DNA of 43,970 bases from Candidatus Rokuibacteriota bacterium. Its GTDB lineage: Bacteria > Methylomirabilota > Methylomirabilia > Rokubacteriales > CSP1-6. The notes below the pieces were generated by a model. That model searched no databases, was not told the origin of the DNA, and saw nothing but the letters and a program-made list of their open reading frames with translations. The stretch spans positions 1 through 43,970 of the forward strand of contig JACQFL010000016.1 of assembly GCA_016200085.1 (NCBI GenBank). The letters run 5' to 3'. A program made the translations under genes and the position numbers. This document shows, piece by piece, positions 37,394 through 43,970 of the stretch. How positions within the stretch are numbered: position 1 is the stretch's first letter; every line of letters begins with the position of its first letter.

Positions 37394-38754
37394 AGCCACG
37401 CGAGACCGTCTACCGGTGCCAGCAGTGCGGGTTCGCGAGCCCGAAGCCCGGGACGTGCCCGGACTGCAAGCGCACGACGGGGGAGCTCGTGGCGCTGGTC
37501 GAGGAGCGTCTGGCCCCCCCGCGCGGGGGGCGGCGCGTGGCGCTCTCGCAGGGCCGGCCGCGGCCGTTGCGCGACGTCGCGCTCGAGGCGACGCCTCGAC
37601 GCCGCACCGGCATCGGCGAGCTGGACCGCGTCCTCGGGGGCGGCGTGGTGCCGGGCTCGCTGGTGCTCATCGGGGGCGATCCGGGGATCGGCAAGTCCAC
37701 CCTCATCCTGCAGGCCGCTCGGGCGCTCGCCGAGGTCGCGCCGCCCGTGCTCTACGTCTCCGCGGAGGAGTCGGCGGCGCAGGTGAAGCTGCGGGCCGAC
37801 CGCCTCGGCATCAAGGCCGACGGGCTGCTCCTGTGGGCGGAGACGGATCTGTCCGCCGTGCAGGCGGAGCTCGACACCGTCAAGCCCGAGGCGCTGGTGA
37901 TCGACTCCATCCAGACGGTGTTCCTGCCCGAGCTCGAGTCCGCGCCCGGCAGCGTGGCCCAGGTGCGCGAGTGCGGGGCGCGGCTCATGACGCTCGCCAA
38001 GGGGCGCGGCATCGCGACGTTCCTCGTCGGCCACGTCACCAAGGAGGGCGCGCTGGCGGGACCGCGCGTGCTCGAGCACCTGGTCGACACCGTGCTCTAC
38101 TTCGAGGGCGAGCAGCACCACGCCTACCGCGTGCTGCGCGCGGTGAAGAACCGCTTTGGCTCGACGAACGAGATCGGGGTCTTCCAGATGGGCGAGCGCG
38201 GGCTCGAGGAGGTGCGCAACCCCTCGGGGTTCTTCCTCGCCGAGCGTCCGCGCGGGGTGCCGGGCTCGGTGATCGTGGCGAGCCTCGAGGGCACGCGGCC
38301 CCTCCTGCTCGAGTTGCAGGCCCTGGTGGCGCCGGCCAGCTTCGGGACCGCCCGGCGGACCGTGCTCGGAGCCGACTACAATCGGGTGTGCTTGCTGCTC
38401 GCGGTGCTGGAGAAGCGTGCTGGGATGCCCCTCGCCAATCAGGACGTGTTCGTCAACGTCGCCGGCGGCGCACGCGTGATCGAGCCGGGCGCCGACCTGG
38501 GCGTGGTGATGGCCGCCGCGTCGAGCTACCTGGACCGTCCGGTGCCGAGCGGCACGGTGGTGATCGGGGAGGTGGGCTTGACCGGTGAGGTGCGCGCGGT
38601 GACGGGACTGCTCGCCCGGCTCAAGGAGGCGGCGGCGCTCGGGTTCGAGCGCGCGGTCGTGCCCGCGCAGGCCCTGCCCGACGGCGTCGCGCCGCCGCTG
38701 GAGACGCGCGGGGTGAGCACGGTCCACGAGGCGCTCGAGGCGCTGCTGGGATGA
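37390..38754 (+). CDS. radA: DNA repair protein RadA (Sms)
   Basis: A 454-residue RecA-like helicase that promotes branch migration. A four-cysteine zinc finger (YRCQQCGF...GTCPDCKR) precedes Walker A GGDPGIGKSTL, then YVSAEESAAQVKLRADRLG, the RadA-specific KNRFG, and a Lon-protease-like C-terminal domain (VFVNVAGGARVIEPGADLGV, GEVGLTGEVRAV). GTG 37390 overlaps mlaD. Full length. Confidence 0.96.
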   Translation: MKPRETVYRCQQCGFASPKPGTCPDCKRTTGELVALVEERLAPPRGGRRVALSQGRPRPLRDVALEATPRRRTGIGELDRVLGGGVVPGSLVLIGGDPGIGKSTLILQAARALAEVAPPVLYVSAEESAAQVKLRADRLGIKADGLLLWAETDLSAVQAELDTVKPEALVIDSIQTVFLPELESAPGSVAQVRECGARLMTLAKGRGIATFLVGHVTKEGALAGPRVLEHLVDTVLYFEGEQHHAYRVLRAVKNRFGSTNEIGVFQMGERGLEEVRNPSGFFLAERPRGVPGSVIVASLEGTRPLLLELQALVAPASFGTARRTVLGADYNRVCLLLAVLEKRAGMPLANQDVFVNVAGGARVIEPGADLGVVMAAASSYLDRPVPSGTVVIGEVGLTGEVRAVTGLLARLKEAAALGFERAVVPAQALPDGVAPPLETRGVSTVHEALEALLG

Positions 38755-38771
38755 CCACCCGCGCTCCCACG

Positions 38772-38819
38772 GCACGCCACCCACGGCCGACGCCGGCCTC
38801 GCGGCCCCCGTTACAATGA
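38772..38819 (+). repeat. ATG-ending repeat E, copy 2 (before PIN/TRAM gene)
   Basis: GCACGCCACCCACGGCCGAC, GCCGGCCTCGCGGCCCCC, GTTACAATGA. It occupies most of the 61-base radA to PIN/TRAM gap and ends in the start codon of the latter. No ribosome-binding site is visible. Confidence 0.75.
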
Positions 38820-39811
38820 CCGTCGTCATCATCCGGCTGATCGTTGTCCTGCTGTCGGCGGCCGCCTCGGGCTCGCTGGCGCCCGCGCTGTCGGTGCCGT
38901 GGTGGGTCGGCGCGCTCGTCGGGGCCGCCTTCGGCACGGGCGCCGTGCTCCTCGAGTCCCACATGGCCGGGGTGCCGGTCGAGCGGCTGTTCTGGGGCGC
39001 GCTCGGCGGGTTCTTCGGGCTGATCGCGGGGATCGCCGTGGGCGCCGCGATCGCGTCGCTGATACCGAACACCGGCATGGTGGGCTTCGGTCTGCCCGCC
39101 CTGCTGGGGGCCTACGTCGGCGCGGCCACCGCGCTCAGGCGGCGGGCCGACCTCGAGCCCGTGTCGGCGGTGCTCTTCCCGGGCGCGCGGCGCGCCGACC
39201 ACGCCAAGGTGCTCGACACCTCGGCGATCATCGACGGCCGCATCGCCGACGTGTGCGAGACGGGCTTCATCGACGGCACGCTCGTGGTGCCGCAGTTCGT
39301 GCTGCGCGAGCTGCAGCAGATCGCCGACTCGTCCGACGGGCTCAAGCGCAACCGCGGCAAGCGCGGGTTCGACGTGCTGCAGCGCCTGCAGCGGTCGGCG
39401 AAGGTGAAGGTCGAGATCATCGACGTGGATTTCCCCCACGTGCCCGAGGTCGACCGCAAGCTGATCGAGCTGGGCAAGACCCTCGGCGCCAGGGTCGTCA
39501 CCAACGACTACAACCTCAACAAGATGGCCGAGCTCTCGGGCGTGCAGGTCCTCAACATCAACGACGTCGCCAGCGCCATCAAGCCGGTGGTGCTGCCGGG
39601 CGAGGTGATGCGCGTCACCGTGCTGCGCGAGGGCAAGGAGGCGGGGCAGGGCGTCGCCTATCTCCAGGACGGCACCATGGTGGTGGTCGACCACGGCCGC
39701 AAGTACCTGGGCCAGGGGATCGAGGTGACGGTGACGAGCGTGCTGCAGACCAGCGCCGGACGCATGATCTTCACGCGGCCGCGCGAGGAGGGGGCGGCCC
39801 AGGGTGCCTAG
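38816..39811 (+). CDS. PIN/TRAM-domain membrane protein (YacL-like)
   Basis: A 331-residue protein with four N-terminal membrane helices (to about residue 108), a PIN nuclease domain (KVLDTSAIIDGRIADV, RGKRGFDVLQRLQ, VVTNDYNLNKMAEL) and a C-terminal TRAM RNA-binding domain (VTVLREGKEAGQGVAYLQDG). Catalytic Asp residues are present, so ribonuclease activity is likely; the substrate is unknown. The neighbour order radA-yacL-ispD-ispF-cysS-rlmB is widespread. The ATG comes from repeat E2. Confidence 0.93.
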   Translation: MTVVIIRLIVVLLSAAASGSLAPALSVPWWVGALVGAAFGTGAVLLESHMAGVPVERLFWGALGGFFGLIAGIAVGAAIASLIPNTGMVGFGLPALLGAYVGAATALRRRADLEPVSAVLFPGARRADHAKVLDTSAIIDGRIADVCETGFIDGTLVVPQFVLRELQQIADSSDGLKRNRGKRGFDVLQRLQRSAKVKVEIIDVDFPHVPEVDRKLIELGKTLGARVVTNDYNLNKMAELSGVQVLNINDVASAIKPVVLPGEVMRVTVLREGKEAGQGVAYLQDGTMVVVDHGRKYLGQGIEVTVTSVLQTSAGRMIFTRPREEGAAQGA

Positions 39812-40766
39812 GATCGTCGTCGTCGTTCCCGCGGGCGGGGTGGGCGCGCGGCTCGGTCGCCGGACGCCCAAGCAGTTCCTGTCCGTCGCCGGCACCCCGA
39901 TCCTCGTGACGACCGTCCAGCACTTCACCCGCCACCCCGGGGTGGATGCGGTGGTCGTGGCCGTGCCGGCGGCGCACCTGGACCGCGCCCGGCGCCTGCT
40001 CGCACCGCTCGGCCGCCGCGTGCGCATCACCGTCGTGGCCGGCGGCGCGAGCCGGCAGGAGTCTGTCCGGCGTGGCCTGGAGGCGGTGCCCCGGGCGGGA
40101 GGAGTGATCGTCGTGCACGACGCCGTCAGGCCGTTCATCACGCGTGCGCTCGTCGACGCCGTCGTCGCCGCGGCGGCCGCCGACGGTGCCGCCGTCTGCG
40201 CCCTGCCCGTGACGGAGACCGTCAAGCGCGTGCGCGACGGACGCGTGGAAACGACCGTGGACCGCGCCGACCTGTGGGCGGCCCAGACGCCGCAGGCGTT
40301 CCGTGCCGCGATCCTGCGCGAGGCCCACGAGAAGGCGTGGCGCGACGGCGTGACGGCCACGGACGACGCCATGCTCGTCGAGCGCCTGGGGCACCCCGTG
40401 CGCGTGGTGCGCGGTCTCGAAACCAACCTCAAGATCACCACGCCCGCCGACCTGCGCCGGGCCCGCGCCGCGCCGGCGAGCATGCGGAGCCGGGTCGCCC
40501 CCGCGGCACGCCACCCACGGCCCGCGCCGGCGAGCATGCGGAGCCGGGTCGCCCCCGCGGCACGCCCACGGCCCGCGCCGGCGAGCATGCGGAGCCGGGT
40601 CGCCCCCGCGGCACGCCACCCACGGCCCGCGTCGGCGAGCATGCGGAGCCGGGTCGCCCCCGCGGCACGCCACCCACGGCCCGCGCCGGCGAGCATGCGG
40701 AGCCGGGTCGCCCCCGCGGCACGCCACCCACGGCCCAAGCCGATCTCGCGGCACCCGTTACAATGA
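39804..40766 (+). CDS. ispD: CDP-ME synthase with repetitive C-terminal extension
   Basis: 2-C-methyl-D-erythritol 4-phosphate cytidylyltransferase of the MEP isoprenoid pathway. GTG 39804 overlaps the PIN/TRAM stop by eight bases. The core (1-225) has VVVPAGGVGARLGRRTPKQF (CTP site), VAGGASRQESVRRGL, VIVVHDAVRPFI, TVDRADLWAAQTPQAF, TDDAMLVE and NLKITTPADL. The family stops here (about 230 residues), but this frame runs on to 320. The extra 90 residues are five copies of an 18-residue unit (PASMRSRVAPAARHPRPA), one unit lacking H. This tail is basic, proline-rich and translated from a tandem DNA repeat. Confidence 0.93.
   Translation: MPRIVVVVPAGGVGARLGRRTPKQFLSVAGTPILVTTVQHFTRHPGVDAVVVAVPAAHLDRARRLLAPLGRRVRITVVAGGASRQESVRRGLEAVPRAGGVIVVHDAVRPFITRALVDAVVAAAAADGAAVCALPVTETVKRVRDGRVETTVDRADLWAAQTPQAFRAAILREAHEKAWRDGVTATDDAMLVERLGHPVRVVRGLETNLKITTPADLRRARAAPASMRSRVAPAARHPRPAPASMRSRVAPAARPRPAPASMRSRVAPAARHPRPASASMRSRVAPAARHPRPAPASMRSRVAPAARHPRPKPISRHPLQ
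40470..40736 (+). repeat. Five tandem 51-54 bp repeats in ispD 3' end
   Basis: Units start at 40470, 40524, 40575, 40629 and 40683, each with GCGCCGGCGAGCATGCGG, then AGCCGGGTCGCCCCC, then GCGGCACGCCACCCACGG. Unit 2 lacks three bases (CAC deleted) and keeps the frame; unit 4 has one C-to-T change near its start. The near-identity implies recent expansion by slippage or recombination. Confidence 0.95.
40719..40766 (+). repeat. ATG-ending repeat E, copy 3 (before ispF)
   Basis: GCACGCCACCCACGGCCC, AAGCCGATCTCGCGGCACC and CGTTACAATGA, overlapping the last tandem unit. Its ATG starts ispF and its TGA ends ispD. The left half is what has been multiplied upstream. Confidence 0.75.
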
Positions 40767-41242
40767 CGGTCAGGGTCGGCTTCGGGTTCGACCTGCATCC
40801 CCTGCTGGCCGGTCGGCCGCTCGTCCTCGGCGGGGTGACGGTGCCCTCGGAGGCGGGCCTCGACGGCCATTCCGACGCCGACGTGCTGAGCCACGCGATC
40901 GCCGAGGCGCTGCTGGGCGCGCTCGCGCTCGGGGACCTCGGCCGGCATTTTCCCGACACCGATCCGCGGTATCGCGGCATCTCAAGTCTCACACTGCTTC
41001 GCGGCGCGCTCGACCTGATCACCGGGCGGGGGGGGCGGCTGATCAACGTGGACGCCACCGTGCTCGCCCAGGCCCCGCGGCTGGCGCCCCATCTCGAGGA
41101 GATGGCCAAGCGCCTGGCCGACACCCTCGGCGTGCCGGTCGCACGCGTGAGCGTGAAGGCCAAGAGCCCGGAGGGTCTCGGGCTCGTGGGCCGCAAGGAG
41201 GGCATCGCCGCCATGGCCGTCGCCAGCGTGGAGGTCGGGTGA
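40763..41242 (+). CDS. ispF: MECDP synthase (IspF)
   Basis: A 159-residue trimeric zinc enzyme, 2-C-methyl-D-erythritol 2,4-cyclodiphosphate synthase. VGFGFDLHPL holds the metal-binding D-x-H. GLDGHSDADVLSHAIAEALL and the late AKSPEGLGLVGRKEGIAAMA are conserved. The ATG lies in repeat E3 and overlaps the ispD stop (ATGA); the stop overlaps cysS. Confidence 0.96.
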   Translation: MTVRVGFGFDLHPLLAGRPLVLGGVTVPSEAGLDGHSDADVLSHAIAEALLGALALGDLGRHFPDTDPRYRGISSLTLLRGALDLITGRGGRLINVDATVLAQAPRLAPHLEEMAKRLADTLGVPVARVSVKAKSPEGLGLVGRKEGIAAMAVASVEVG

Positions 41243-42660
41243 AGGTCTACAACACCCTCAGCCGCAGCAAGGAGGAATTCGTCCCCCTCACCCCGGGCGA
41301 GGTGCGGATGTACGTCTGCGGGGTCACCCCCTACGACTTCTCCCACATCGGGCACGCGCGCAGCGCCATCGCCTTCGATGTGATCCGACGCTACCTGCGC
41401 TTCAAGGGTTTCCGGGTGACGTTCGTCAAGAACTACACCGACGTCGACGACCGGATCATCCGCCGCGCCAACGAGCGGGGGGTGGAGGCCCGCGAGGTCT
41501 CCGAGCAGTACATCGCCGAGGATCAGAAGGACATGGCCTCGCTCGGCATCGTGCCGCCGGACGTCGCCCCGAAGGCGACCGAGCACATCCCGGAGATGCT
41601 GCGCCTGATCGAAGCGCTGGTCGCCGGCGGCTTTGCCTACGTGGTCGACGGCGACGTGTACTTCGAGGTCCGCCGGTTCCCGGCCTACGGCAAGCTGTCG
41701 GGCAAGAACCTCGAGGAGCTGCTGGCGGGCGCCCGGGTCGAGGTCGACGAGCGCAAGCGCGACCCGCGCGACTTCGCGCTCTGGAAGGGGGCCAAGCCGG
41801 GGGAGCCGGCGTGGGCCAGCCCGTGGGGGCCGGGGCGTCCGGGCTGGCACATCGAGTGCTCGGCCATGGCGATGAAGTACCTGGGCGAGTCCTTCGACGT
41901 CCACGGCGGGGGCGAGGATCTGATCTTCCCGCATCACGAGTGCGAGATCGCCCAGGCCGAGGCGGTGACGCGGCGCACGTTCGCGCGCTACTGGCTCTAC
42001 AACGGCTTCGTCAACATGGGCGCCGAGAAGATGTCGAAGTCGCTCGGCAACACGCTGAACATCCGCGACCTCGTCCAGCGCCACGATCCCGAGGCCCTGC
42101 GGCTCTTCCTCATCGGCACGCACTACCGCAGCCCGGTGGAGTTCACCGACGAGGGTGTGCGCGAGCGGGCGCGCGCACTGGAGCGCCTGCGCCGCATGCC
42201 CCTGGAGGCGGCGCGTCTGGGGGCGTCGGGGGCCGGCGGCCCCGACGGCGGCCTGCCCGCCACGCTCGCCACCGCGCGCGCGGCGTTCGCGGTGGCCATG
42301 GACGACGACTTCAACACCCCGCAAGCGCTCGGGGTGCTGTTCGACCTGAGCCGCACGCTCTACGCCTACGCGGACCTCGTCGGCCGCGGCGAGCGCGCCG
42401 TCCAGCCGTTCGTGGAGGGCGTGAGCGTGCTCGTCGCGCTCGCCAACGCGCTCGGACTGCTCGAGCGGACACCGGCCGGCGCGGAGGGCCCCGCGGACGT
42501 GCGCGCGCGCGTCGGCACGCTCGTGCGCGAGCGTGACCAAGCGCGGAAGCGGCGCGACTTCACGCGTGGCGACGCGCTCCGCGCCGAGATCGACCGCCTG
42601 GGCTGGAGCGTCGAGGACACGCCGAGCGGGCCGCGGATCGCGCCGAAGACCGGCGGATGA
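41239..42660 (+). CDS. cysS: Cysteinyl-tRNA synthetase
   Basis: A 473-residue class I synthetase. [20 protein letters not shown] gives the zinc cysteine and HIGH motif; [15 protein letters not shown] and [10 protein letters not shown] supply further zinc ligands; [12 protein letters not shown] is the KMSKS loop. The C-terminal DALR-type helical domain ends [14 protein letters not shown] 41239 overlaps ispF and the stop overlaps rlmB. Confidence 0.96.
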   Translation: MKVYNTLSRSKEEFVPLTPGEVRMYVCGVTPYDFSHIGHARSAIAFDVIRRYLRFKGFRVTFVKNYTDVDDRIIRRANERGVEAREVSEQYIAEDQKDMASLGIVPPDVAPKATEHIPEMLRLIEALVAGGFAYVVDGDVYFEVRRFPAYGKLSGKNLEELLAGARVEVDERKRDPRDFALWKGAKPGEPAWASPWGPGRPGWHIECSAMAMKYLGESFDVHGGGEDLIFPHHECEIAQAEAVTRRTFARYWLYNGFVNMGAEKMSKSLGNTLNIRDLVQRHDPEALRLFLIGTHYRSPVEFTDEGVRERARALERLRRMPLEAARLGASGAGGPDGGLPATLATARAAFAVAMDDDFNTPQALGVLFDLSRTLYAYADLVGRGERAVQPFVEGVSVLVALANALGLLERTPAGAEGPADVRARVGTLVRERDQARKRRDFTRGDALRAEIDRLGWSVEDTPSGPRIAPKTGG

Positions 42661-43412
42661 CCGAGGACCGCGTGTACGGGCGCAATCCCGTGCTGTCGTT
42701 GCTGCGCGGGGGTGGCGGGCGGCGGGCGGACGAGATCGCGGTGCTGGCCGGGGCGCGGGGTCCTCTCGCCGAGGTGGTGGCCCTCGCCCGCCGGGCGGGG
42801 GTCAAGGTCTCCTATCGCACGCGCGATCAGCTCACCGCGATCGCGGGCTCGGCCGAGCACCAAGGGGTCGTCGCCCGGGTGGCGGCTGCGGAGTACGTCG
42901 ATCTCGGTGACCTGCTCGCCATCCCGGCATCGCGAAAGGAAGATCCGTTTTTCCTGGCTCTCGATCAGGTGCAGGACCCGCGCAACATGGGGGCGATCCT
43001 CCGCACCGCCGACGCGTTCGGGGTCCACGGGCTGATCGTCCCCAGGCATCATCAGGTGGGGGTCACCGGCGCGGCCGCGCGGACGGCGATGGGGGCCGCG
43101 GAAGCGGTCCCGGTGGCGCGCGAGGCAAACCTCGTCAATGCGCTGGAAAGCCTCAAGAAATCAGGAATATGGATCTACGGAGCCGTCGCCGAGGGCGGGG
43201 TTGACCTCACCCGGGTGGACCTGGGAGGGGCGGTCTGCTTGGTCCTCGGAGGTGAGGGGGAGGGCCTCCGGCCGCTGGTAGCGCGGGCCTGCGACGAGCG
43301 GATCACCATTCCCATCCGGGGGCAGGTTGGATCACTCAACGTGGCGGCTGCGGGTGCTATCCTGTGTTACGAGGTCGCCCGCCAGCGAGCCCTGCGGGGC
43401 AGAATGCCTTGA
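42657..43412 (+). CDS. rlmB: 23S rRNA 2'-O-methyltransferase (RlmB-type)
   Basis: A 251-residue SpoU/TrmH-fold methylase. An N-terminal substrate-binding part (EDRVYGRNPVLSLLRGG) is followed by motif 1 LDQVQDPRNMGAILRTADAF, motif 2 VLGGEGEGLRPLV and motif 3 IPIRGQVGSLNVAAAGAIL, which form the trefoil knot and SAM site. The exact target (G2251 in E. coli) is by family. Its stop lies inside the -35 box of the tRNA promoter. Confidence 0.93.
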   Translation: MTEDRVYGRNPVLSLLRGGGGRRADEIAVLAGARGPLAEVVALARRAGVKVSYRTRDQLTAIAGSAEHQGVVARVAAAEYVDLGDLLAIPASRKEDPFFLALDQVQDPRNMGAILRTADAFGVHGLIVPRHHQVGVTGAAARTAMGAAEAVPVAREANLVNALESLKKSGIWIYGAVAEGGVDLTRVDLGGAVCLVLGGEGEGLRPLVARACDERITIPIRGQVGSLNVAAAGAILCYEVARQRALRGRMP

Positions 43413-43437
43413 CTTTTGGCCCCCTTGAAACTAAAGT
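43409..43437 (+). promoter_or_regulatory. Sigma-70 promoter of the tRNA operon
   Basis: TTGACT, a 17-base spacer and TAAAGT, the best promoter match in the window. It overlaps the rlmB stop codon. Transcription should start near 43444, eight bases before the first tRNA. Confidence 0.7.
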
Positions 43438-43451
43438 GAAGTTTTGTCTGT

Positions 43452-43526
43452 GCTGGCGTAGCTCAGGGGCAGAGCAACTGCCTTGTAAGCAGTGGGTCGG
43501 GGGTTCAAATCCTCCCGCCAGCGCCA
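43452..43526 (+). tRNA. tRNA-Thr (TGT)
   Basis: Acceptor GCTGGCG pairs with CGCCAGC. D arm GCTC/GAGC, anticodon stem ACTGC/GCAGT with loop CTTGTAA (anticodon TGT at 43484-43486), T loop TTCAAAT. CCA is encoded. First of four tRNAs. Confidence 0.95.
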
Positions 43527-43576
43527 GCTTTTCGGCTCCGTCTTTCGAAAGGTTCTCAGCACATGCCGGCAGGTTC

Positions 43577-43662
43577 GGGGAGGTACCCAAGTGGCCAAAG
43601 GGGGCAGACTGTAAATCTGCTGGCGTACGCCTTCGGGGGTTCAAATCCTCCCCTCCCCACCA
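43577..43662 (+). tRNA. tRNA-Tyr (GTA)
   Basis: Class II tRNA with a long variable arm (TGGCGTACGCCTTC). Acceptor GGGGAGG/CCTCCCC, anticodon stem GCAGA/TCTGC with loop CTGTAAA (GTA at 43611-43613), CCA encoded. Confidence 0.95.
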
Positions 43663-43671
43663 TCGTCACGG

Positions 43672-43746
43672 GCGGGAATAGCTCAGCGGTAGAGCGCCAG
43701 CCTTCCAAGCTGGGGGTCGCGGGTTCGAATCCCGTTTCCCGCTCCA
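43672..43746 (+). tRNA. tRNA-Gly (TCC)
   Basis: Acceptor GCGGGAA/TTCCCGC, D arm GCTC/GAGC, anticodon stem CCAGC/GCTGG with loop CTTCCAA (TCC at 43704-43706), T loop TTCGAAT, CCA encoded. Confidence 0.95.
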
Positions 43747-43750
43747 GAGT

Positions 43751-43824
43751 GTCGAGGAGCGCCACAGGTTTCCTGGGGCGCTCCGAGCGTTTGGGGGTTT
43801 GGGGGCCATGTCGGGGCCCCCATG
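43751..43824 (+). repeat. Double-hairpin repeat, copy D (inside tRNA operon)
   Basis: The cleanest copy. GGAGCGCC-A-CAGG, loop TTT, CCTG-G-GGCGCTCC forms a 12-bp stem. GAGCGTTTGGGGGTTTGGGG follows, then GGGGGCC, loop ATGTCGG, GGCCCCC and ATG. It lies between tRNA-Gly and the last tRNA-Thr and is expected to be in the primary transcript. Confidence 0.85.
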
Positions 43825-43835
43825 AAGATCAATCT

Positions 43836-43908
43836 GCCCATGTAGCTCAGTCGGCAGAGCGCGTCCTTGGTAAGGACGAGGTCATCGGTTCAATCCCGAT
43901 CAGCAGCT
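43836..43908 (+). tRNA. tRNA-Thr (GGT), 3' acceptor strand abnormal
   Basis: The 5' acceptor GCCCATG, D arm GCTC/GAGC, anticodon stem CGTCC/GGACG with loop TTGGTAA (GGT at 43869-43871) and T stem ATCGG/CCGAT are all normal. The 3' acceptor should read CATGGGC but is CAGCAGC, leaving three central mismatches, and there is no encoded CCA, unlike the other three tRNAs here. The sequence after about 43902 appears to come from a different tRNA. Confidence 0.7.
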
Positions 43909-43970
43909 AAATGCAAATAAAAGAACTTATATATCATTTAGCTAACTCAACTTGAAAAGGTAGAGGAGAT
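43909..43970. other. AT-rich tail of foreign composition
   Basis: Sixty-two bases, mostly A and T (for example TTATATATCATTTAGC), where all preceding sequence is about 70% GC. No gene is visible. It is probably joined artificially at the conserved T arm of the tRNA. Confidence 0.7.

Noticed and set aside
38811..38816. TACAAT-like -10 box in repeat family E
   Set aside because: It overlaps the start codon, so it could not drive a transcript containing that ATG; no matching -35 was seen.
40470..40736. CRISPR array
   Set aside because: The five units are directly adjacent with no unique spacers and read in frame with ispD; no cas genes are present.
43836..43970. Integrative element attachment site at tRNA-Thr
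   Set aside because: The acceptor strand is not restored after the junction and no integrase or direct repeat is visible; chimeric assembly explains it better.

Overview
The window is 44 kb of very GC-rich bacterial DNA (roughly 70% G+C by eye). It has frequent GTG starts and dense 1, 4 or 8 base start/stop overlaps. Its housekeeping genes include rho-rpmE-prfA-prmC-murA, his genes, mlaEFD, radA, ispDF, cysS, rlmB and tRNA genes next to one another. Together with Ugp-type and AfuA/Fbp-type ABC transporters, this suits an uncultured high-GC Gram-negative soil lineage such as Rokubacteria/Methylomirabilota. That assignment is inference: there is no rRNA gene in the window. The outer-membrane genes (mlaEFD and two lipoproteins) support a diderm.

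Positions 1-5630 are an accessory strip. Every intact gene lies on the minus strand. It holds the remains of a BrnT toxin joined to a frameshifted piece of glycerol-3-phosphate dehydrogenase (glpD), a complete MazE/MazF pair, a frameshifted DinB-family gene, HicB with a shortened HicA, a YaaC-like protein of visibly lower GC, a membrane coiled-coil protein, a small exported protein and a protein with a PD-(D/E)XK-like nuclease motif. Two or three sites resemble integron attC recombination sites, so part of this strip may be a degenerate cassette array.

Positions 5713-16037 form one plus-strand block for organophosphate and glycerol use: UgpB-UgpA-UgpE, a cytoplasmic and an exported glycerophosphodiester phosphodiesterase, glycerol kinase, and a second transporter (AfuA/FbpA-like binding protein, ATPase, double-length permease). 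Only one ATPase gene is present for the two permease systems. Positions 16144-17967 carry the front part of an ATP synthase operon (atpZ/I, atpI, atpB, atpE) without the remaining subunits, followed by the NADH sensor rex.

From 18765 to 43412 nearly everything is core: mfd, a PpiC lipoprotein, rho, rpmE, prfA, prmC, murA, hisG-D-B-H-A-F-IE, a small lipoprotein, a DUF429 protein, mlaE-mlaF-mlaD, radA, a PIN/TRAM membrane protein, ispD, ispF, cysS and rlmB. A good sigma-70 promoter overlapping the rlmB stop drives tRNA-Thr(TGT), tRNA-Tyr(GTA), tRNA-Gly(TCC) and tRNA-Thr(GGT). The last tRNA is broken in its 3' acceptor strand, where the sequence turns abruptly AT-rich for the final 60-70 bases. 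This is most likely a chimeric contig end.

The most unusual content is non-coding. One family of about 75-base double-hairpin repeats occurs at 14258, 16731, 18711 and 43751. In one copy it supplies the N-terminus of the permease, and in another it contains the start codon assigned to mfd. A second family of about 48 bases sits immediately before hisA, the PIN/TRAM gene and ispF, and ends in their ATG. Beside ispF, the left half of this second element has expanded into five 51-54 base tandem units, read in frame as an 18-residue repeat at the C-terminus of IspD.
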